From positions 434,001 through 498,000 of the forward strand of contig NZ_FNZR01000001.1 of assembly GCF_900109365.1 (NCBI RefSeq): DNA of 64,000 nt, read 5' to 3'. This DNA is from Parapedobacter koreensis. GTDB lineage: Bacteria > Bacteroidota > Bacteroidia > Sphingobacteriales > Sphingobacteriaceae. Position numbers and translations under genes: made by a program. Below are positions 60,175 to 64,000 of the stretch, piece by piece (positions within the stretch are counted from its first letter, which is position 1; the number at the start of each line of letters is the position of its first letter). The notes beneath the pieces were generated by a model. It did no database searches. It was given only the letters and a program-made list of their open reading frames with translations, and was not told where the DNA came from.

Positions 60175-63100
60175 ATGAACTCAGCAATACCACTATGGCG
60201 ACAACTTATGCGCATCACAGGAATTATTATGATTGCCGTTGTTTTAGCAAGCCAGTTGCTGCTGGCAGAAAACACTTCTGGACAAGTATTAAACAAACGT
60301 TTGGATTTGTCATATAATCATACCGATGCTTATACGGTTCTTCGAGACATTGAACAAAAAACCAGCGTTAATTTTGCTTTTACCGATCACCTTGACTTGG
60401 AGAGAATCATTGTTCAGGATGTCCATTTTAGGCATGAACGCGTATACGACATCCTAAATTTCCTGTTTGAAAATAACCACATTGGATTTGAAGAACAATC
60501 AGGTACGATCATGTTGTATAAAATCCAAGCCCCGGGACGGCTTATTGGGCGTATTACCGATGAAAATCATGTGCCCCTTGCAGGTGCTACCATCCGTATC
60601 GCCGAGACCGGCCGCAGCTACAGCGCAGATGCGGAAGGTAAGTTTAGCATCAACGTGCGACGCGGCACATACACCCTTGAAATCAGCTACTTGTCTTACC
60701 AGCAGGTACGGCGACAGGTCACCGTCGAAGACGATCAGGAAATCTCGCTTGACATTGTTTTAGCGGAAGCTGTGGGTGATCTGGACGAAGTTGTTGTCGT
60801 TGGATACGGTGTACAACGCAAATCAGATATCACGGGTGCCGTAGGTTCAGTCAGGGGGGAAACACTCGAAAAATATGCAGTCACCAATGTTGAACAGGCA
60901 TTATCAGGCCGGATACCGGGTGTGGATGTTTCCGTCAATTCGGGACAGCCCGGTGGCACGCCGCGCATCCAAATTCGGGGTGCTACCTCTGTAAGCAACA
61001 CAAACGATCCGTTATATGTGGTAGATGGTGTCATGCTCAACGTAGAGCGGTTGGCAGGAAGTACCCATTCCATTAACTTCATCGATCCGTCAAATATCGA
61101 ATCCATCGAAGTGCTGAAAGACGCTTCCGCAACGGCAATTTACGGAGCAAGGGGGGCGAATGGTGTAGTCTTGATTACCACTAAAAAGGGCAGCAGAGAT
61201 GGTGGACATGTCGCTTATCAGGGATATACCAGCTTCGGTGACGTAACACGCAGATTGGATCTCATGAACGCAGATGAGTTTCTAACCGTCGAAGATATTG
61301 CTTACCAGAATGCCGAAAAATTTGACCCGACGGGTTTTGGCCGGGGGCAATATGAAGACCCATTGGTGAAACGGAGGCGATTCGTCATCGGGAATACCCT
61401 CGGCAATCCGGAATTGTTCGACGAATCACTGGCCCCATTATACGATACGGATTGGCAAGATGAAGCTTTCCAAACCACCGTCACCCAAAACCACAACCTC
61501 TCTTTTACCGGAGGTGATCAAAACACTACGTTCGGATTGTTCCTGACTTATCGTGATGAAGATGGTGCCGTCAAAGGATCCTGGCTCGATCGCTATTCCG
61601 CCCGCTTCAGTTTTGAGTCAAAACTAAAACCATGGTTGACCGCAGGAGGAGGAATCAACTATAATAAACAACGGGAACGACTGCTGGAAGGCTGGACATT
61701 ACGAAGCATTTTCCAAAATATCCCCATCATGCCTGTCAAATATCCTGACGGCACATGGGCCGATACCGAAATTTATCCCGGCGTAGAAAGCCCCAACCAG
61801 CAGCAATACGCCGCCGAAGACAACCGCCTAAGGGGGACGCAAGACATCTTAGGCAACATCTATGCGATGGTGCATTTCACGCCCAAACTGTACTGGAAAA
61901 CCATGGTGGCCACCAACAGTATTCGCCAGGAAATGAAAAATTATGCAGGGAAAGATGTACCCAAACTATCGGAGACGCAGGGAGGGATTGCCTCGCTAAG
62001 TGCATTAACCGCTGAAACCTGGCAGTTCGAAAATTTGCTCAATTATCAAAACACCTTCGGTGAAGCTCATCGGCTGGATGCCATCCTGGGCCAATCGTTA
62101 TTGACTTCCAACCGATTTTCCAACAATTCCACAACCTGGGGATTTCTGGATGACTACTATCAGTACAACAACTTAGGAACCGGCAGTAATCCCCGCCCGT
62201 CAGGTTCGTCGGCCAGTAAATACAGCATGGCTTCCTTTTTCGGGCGTGTGAATTATTCGCTGCATGACAAGTATTTGCTGACTGCTACCGGCCGATTCGA
62301 CGGTTCCTCGAAATTCGGGAAAAGCCATCGTTATGGTTTCTTTCCGTCGGTGGCCCTGGGCTGGATGGTCTCCGAAGAAAACTTTCTGAAAGACCATCGT
62401 ACCATTTCCAACCTTAAGCTACGGACGAGCTATGGCCTTACCGGTAATTCGGAAATCGCCAACTACCAGTATGAAGCTGGCTTAGGTTCTTATGCCGCCG
62501 TTTTCGGCAATAGCCGGGCGGTAGGTATCGGGCTCTCCGGATTGGCCAATTCCGATCTGAAATGGGAAACCAACAAACAGTTTGATATCGGCATTGAACT
62601 CAGCTTGTTTAATAATCGGCTAAACGTTGAAATGGACCTATACCGACGAGTTTCCACAGATATGCTGTTGAACAGACCAGTACCTCGTTCTTCAGGATTC
62701 GCCACCGTCTATCAAAATATCGGGAACATGGGTAACAAGGGATTGGAATTAGCGCTATCCGCTTATCCCGTACAGCGTGCTTCATTTTCATGGCGGACGG
62801 ATCTCAATTGGTCATTGAATCGAAATGAGGTACTTAAGCTGCACGATGGTGCCGATATTTTATTGGGAACTGCCGCAGGTAGCAGCACCGGAAGCATTAT
62901 CCGCGAGGGATTGCCGGTCAATTCTTTCCTGGGGTTCGTTCGATTAGGAACTTGGAGTAACGATGAGGCTGATGAAGCAGCGCGCTATAACCGCCGTCCG
63001 GGGGACATTAAATTCCAAGACACCAACGGTGATGGGGCTATCACGACAGATGATCAGGTGATTCTCGGCAAAGGGCTGCCGGATGGATACGGCTCCTTCG

Positions 63101-63582
63101 TCAATACCTTGACCTACGGGAATTTTGACCTTTCCTTGGACATCCAGTTCCAGTACGGCAACAAAGTGATGTGGGAGATGATGGCTGTCCTGGAAGATCG
63201 TACGGGCGCATACAACAACATGCTTCGGTCAGTCAAAAATGCCTGGACACCCGAAAATCAGCATACCGTAATTGCGCAATCCAAACCATTGGCCGTGGGA
63301 TATGACACGAAAAACGACACCCACCGATTAAAAGACGGATCGTTTATCCGGGGGAGAAACCTCATGCTTGGCTATAATTTTCCAAGCAGGTGGATTTCAG
63401 CACGGCATATCCAATCCTTGCGGGTTTACGCGGCTACACAGAATTTCTTCCTCATCAGTGATTATCCGGGATATGATCCTGAAGTGTCATCCTTCTCCGA
63501 AGAGTTTAGCCGAGGACGGGCCTCCTACGGAGACTACCCGAAGCCACGATTGTTTGTATTGGGTTTGAATATCACCTTATAA
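60175..63582 (+). CDS. SusC-type TonB-dependent receptor with STN domain (module H)
   Basis: This 1135-residue receptor starts at ATG 60175 (MNSAIPLWRQLMRI); the in-frame TTG at 60133 is rejected because it precedes a poor signal sequence. It has a signal peptide (about 1-37), an STN domain (about 39-115), a regulatory domain (about 122-205), the junction LDEVVVVGYGVQRKSD, a plug with TAIYGARGANGVVLITT, and a barrel ending VLGLNITL. It has the VVGYG junction and a classical SusD partner. It follows fecR by 173 bp, and the spacer holds the antisense RNA. Confidence 0.95.
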   Translation: MNSAIPLWRQLMRITGIIMIAVVLASQLLLAENTSGQVLNKRLDLSYNHTDAYTVLRDIEQKTSVNFAFTDHLDLERIIVQDVHFRHERVYDILNFLFENNHIGFEEQSGTIMLYKIQAPGRLIGRITDENHVPLAGATIRIAETGRSYSADAEGKFSINVRRGTYTLEISYLSYQQVRRQVTVEDDQEISLDIVLAEAVGDLDEVVVVGYGVQRKSDITGAVGSVRGETLEKYAVTNVEQALSGRIPGVDVSVNSGQPGGTPRIQIRGATSVSNTNDPLYVVDGVMLNVERLAGSTHSINFIDPSNIESIEVLKDASATAIYGARGANGVVLITTKKGSRDGGHVAYQGYTSFGDVTRRLDLMNADEFLTVEDIAYQNAEKFDPTGFGRGQYEDPLVKRRRFVIGNTLGNPELFDESLAPLYDTDWQDEAFQTTVTQNHNLSFTGGDQNTTFGLFLTYRDEDGAVKGSWLDRYSARFSFESKLKPWLTAGGGINYNKQRERLLEGWTLRSIFQNIPIMPVKYPDGTWADTEIYPGVESPNQQQYAAEDNRLRGTQDILGNIYAMVHFTPKLYWKTMVATNSIRQEMKNYAGKDVPKLSETQGGIASLSALTAETWQFENLLNYQNTFGEAHRLDAILGQSLLTSNRFSNNSTTWGFLDDYYQYNNLGTGSNPRPSGSSASKYSMASFFGRVNYSLHDKYLLTATGRFDGSSKFGKSHRYGFFPSVALGWMVSEENFLKDHRTISNLKLRTSYGLTGNSEIANYQYEAGLGSYAAVFGNSRAVGIGLSGLANSDLKWETNKQFDIGIELSLFNNRLNVEMDLYRRVSTDMLLNRPVPRSSGFATVYQNIGNMGNKGLELALSAYPVQRASFSWRTDLNWSLNRNEVLKLHDGADILLGTAAGSSTGSIIREGLPVNSFLGFVRLGTWSNDEADEAARYNRRPGDIKFQDTNGDGAITTDDQVILGKGLPDGYGSFVNTLTYGNFDLSLDIQFQYGNKVMWEMMAVLEDRTGAYNNMLRSVKNAWTPENQHTVIAQSKPLAVGYDTKNDTHRLKDGSFIRGRNLMLGYNFPSRWISARHIQSLRVYAATQNFFLISDYPGYDPEVSSFSEEFSRGRASYGDYPKPRLFVLGLNITL

Positions 63583-63592
63583 TTTTTTTGCC

Positions 63593-64000
63593 ATGCACGT
63601 ATTCAATTGGATAATAAAGAAAGCGACCTTTGCTTTCGCTTTGTTGAGCTTGGTTGCCTGTGAAGATTTCCTGACACAGAGCGACCCGAGCAATTTTACT
63701 TCCCAAAACTACTACACAAAACCAGAACATGCCCAAAGCGCGGTGGATGCTATCTACGTCGATCTTAGGCAAATAAGAGGCGGTAGTAATTCCGGAGCTG
63801 CTTGGCTCATGACCGAGTTTGCATCCGGATTGGGAAATACCACAGCACTGGGTTCAGCGCAAAACAACCTCACCTTCCGGAACCTGGAATTTGATCCCAA
63901 CAACCCGTACGGAGCAAGCTATTGGAATAGCCATTACCGGGGAATTGCCAATGCAAATATCGCCATTCAGAAAATACCGGACATAACGATGGATGAAGGA
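63593..64000 (+). CDS. SusD/RagB-family outer-membrane lipoprotein (module H), cut by window edge
   Basis: The reading frame opens with ATG 63593, 10 bp after the susC stop, and stays open to the window edge (136 codons seen). The signal peptide MHVFNWIIKKATFAF... ends in the lipobox SLVAC (Cys23), followed by EDFLTQSDPSNFTSQNYY and a helical segment AQSAVDAIYVDLRQ. These are typical of the classical SusD family (SusD-like_3 N-terminal domain). The rest of the gene and any enzyme of module H lie outside. Confidence 0.9.
   Translation, partial: MHVFNWIIKKATFAFALLSLVACEDFLTQSDPSNFTSQNYYTKPEHAQSAVDAIYVDLRQIRGGSNSGAAWLMTEFASGLGNTTALGSAQNNLTFRNLEFDPNNPYGASYWNSHYRGIANANIAIQKIPDITMDEG

Noticed and set aside
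1-64000. CRISPR arrays, tRNA or rRNA genes, insertion sequences, prophage genes
   Set aside because: I looked for regular repeats, cloverleaf-like gene spacing, transposase or integrase motifs and found none; nearly all sequence is accounted for by the modules.

Overview
The window looks like a chromosomal segment of a Bacteroidota organism, most probably a Sphingobacteriaceae member of the Parapedobacter/Olivibacter/Sphingobacterium kind. The reasons are the dense SusC/SusD receptor pairs, FecI-type ECF sigma factors with FecR anti-sigma factors, the near absence of Shine-Dalgarno sequences, and many TAnnTTTG -7 boxes. The genus is a guess. I see no rRNA, tRNA, CRISPR array, insertion sequence or phage gene, and no gene-free stretch longer than about 215 bases.

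The layout is a tandem array of eight nutrient-uptake modules, called A to H here. Seven (A-G) run on the minus strand and one (H) on the plus strand. The basic order is sigma factor, FecR, SusC, SusD, then a secreted enzyme. A (5-4705): SusC, FecR, sigma; its SusD lies outside the window. B (4835-14231): sigma, FecR, phosphocholine-type phospholipase C, SusC, SusD. C (14358-22037): sigma, FecR, SusC, SusD, metallophosphoesterase. A HicA/HicB pair follows (22086-22753). D (22798-33250): sigma, FecR, SusC, SusD, two purple-acid-phosphatase-like enzymes. E (33378-41122): sigma, FecR, SusC, SusD, DUF6528-like protein. An odd two-gene unit (41183-41766) encodes a sigma-region-2-only protein and a tail-anchored peptide. 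F (41901-50309): sigma, FecR, SusC, SusD, gamma-glutamyltransferase. G (50459-58864): sigma, FecR, SusC, SusD, metallophosphoesterase. H (58994 to the right edge, plus strand): FecR, SusC, SusD (cut by the edge), with no sigma factor of its own.

The enzymes suggest the array scavenges organophosphates (phospholipid head groups, phosphomonoesters and diesters) and gamma-glutamyl peptides rather than polysaccharides; no glycoside hydrolase is present. In the usual model, the substrate binds SusD/SusC, the receptor's STN domain signals through FecR, and the released sigma factor switches on the locus. Receptors fall into two classes that match their SusD partners: VVTALG-type receptors (B, D, F) with SusD-like_2 proteins, and VVGYG-type receptors (C, E, G, H) with classical RagB/SusD proteins.

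The most interesting signal lies between FecR and SusC. In modules C, D, E, F and H the strand opposite susC carries a perfect TAnnTTTG promoter box, a stem-loop 31-41 nt downstream whose stem differs at every locus but stays complementary, and an intrinsic terminator with a U-tract ending within about 8 nt of the fecR stop codon. In D, E and F the loop holds a conserved CCAAGCTAA core. This predicts a family of roughly 100-120 nt cis-antisense RNAs covering the susC leader, like the DonS-type RNAs known in Bacteroides. The near-identical loops also raise the possibility of cross-talk between modules. Module G has a one-hairpin version. Module A, whose receptor lacks the STN domain, has none.
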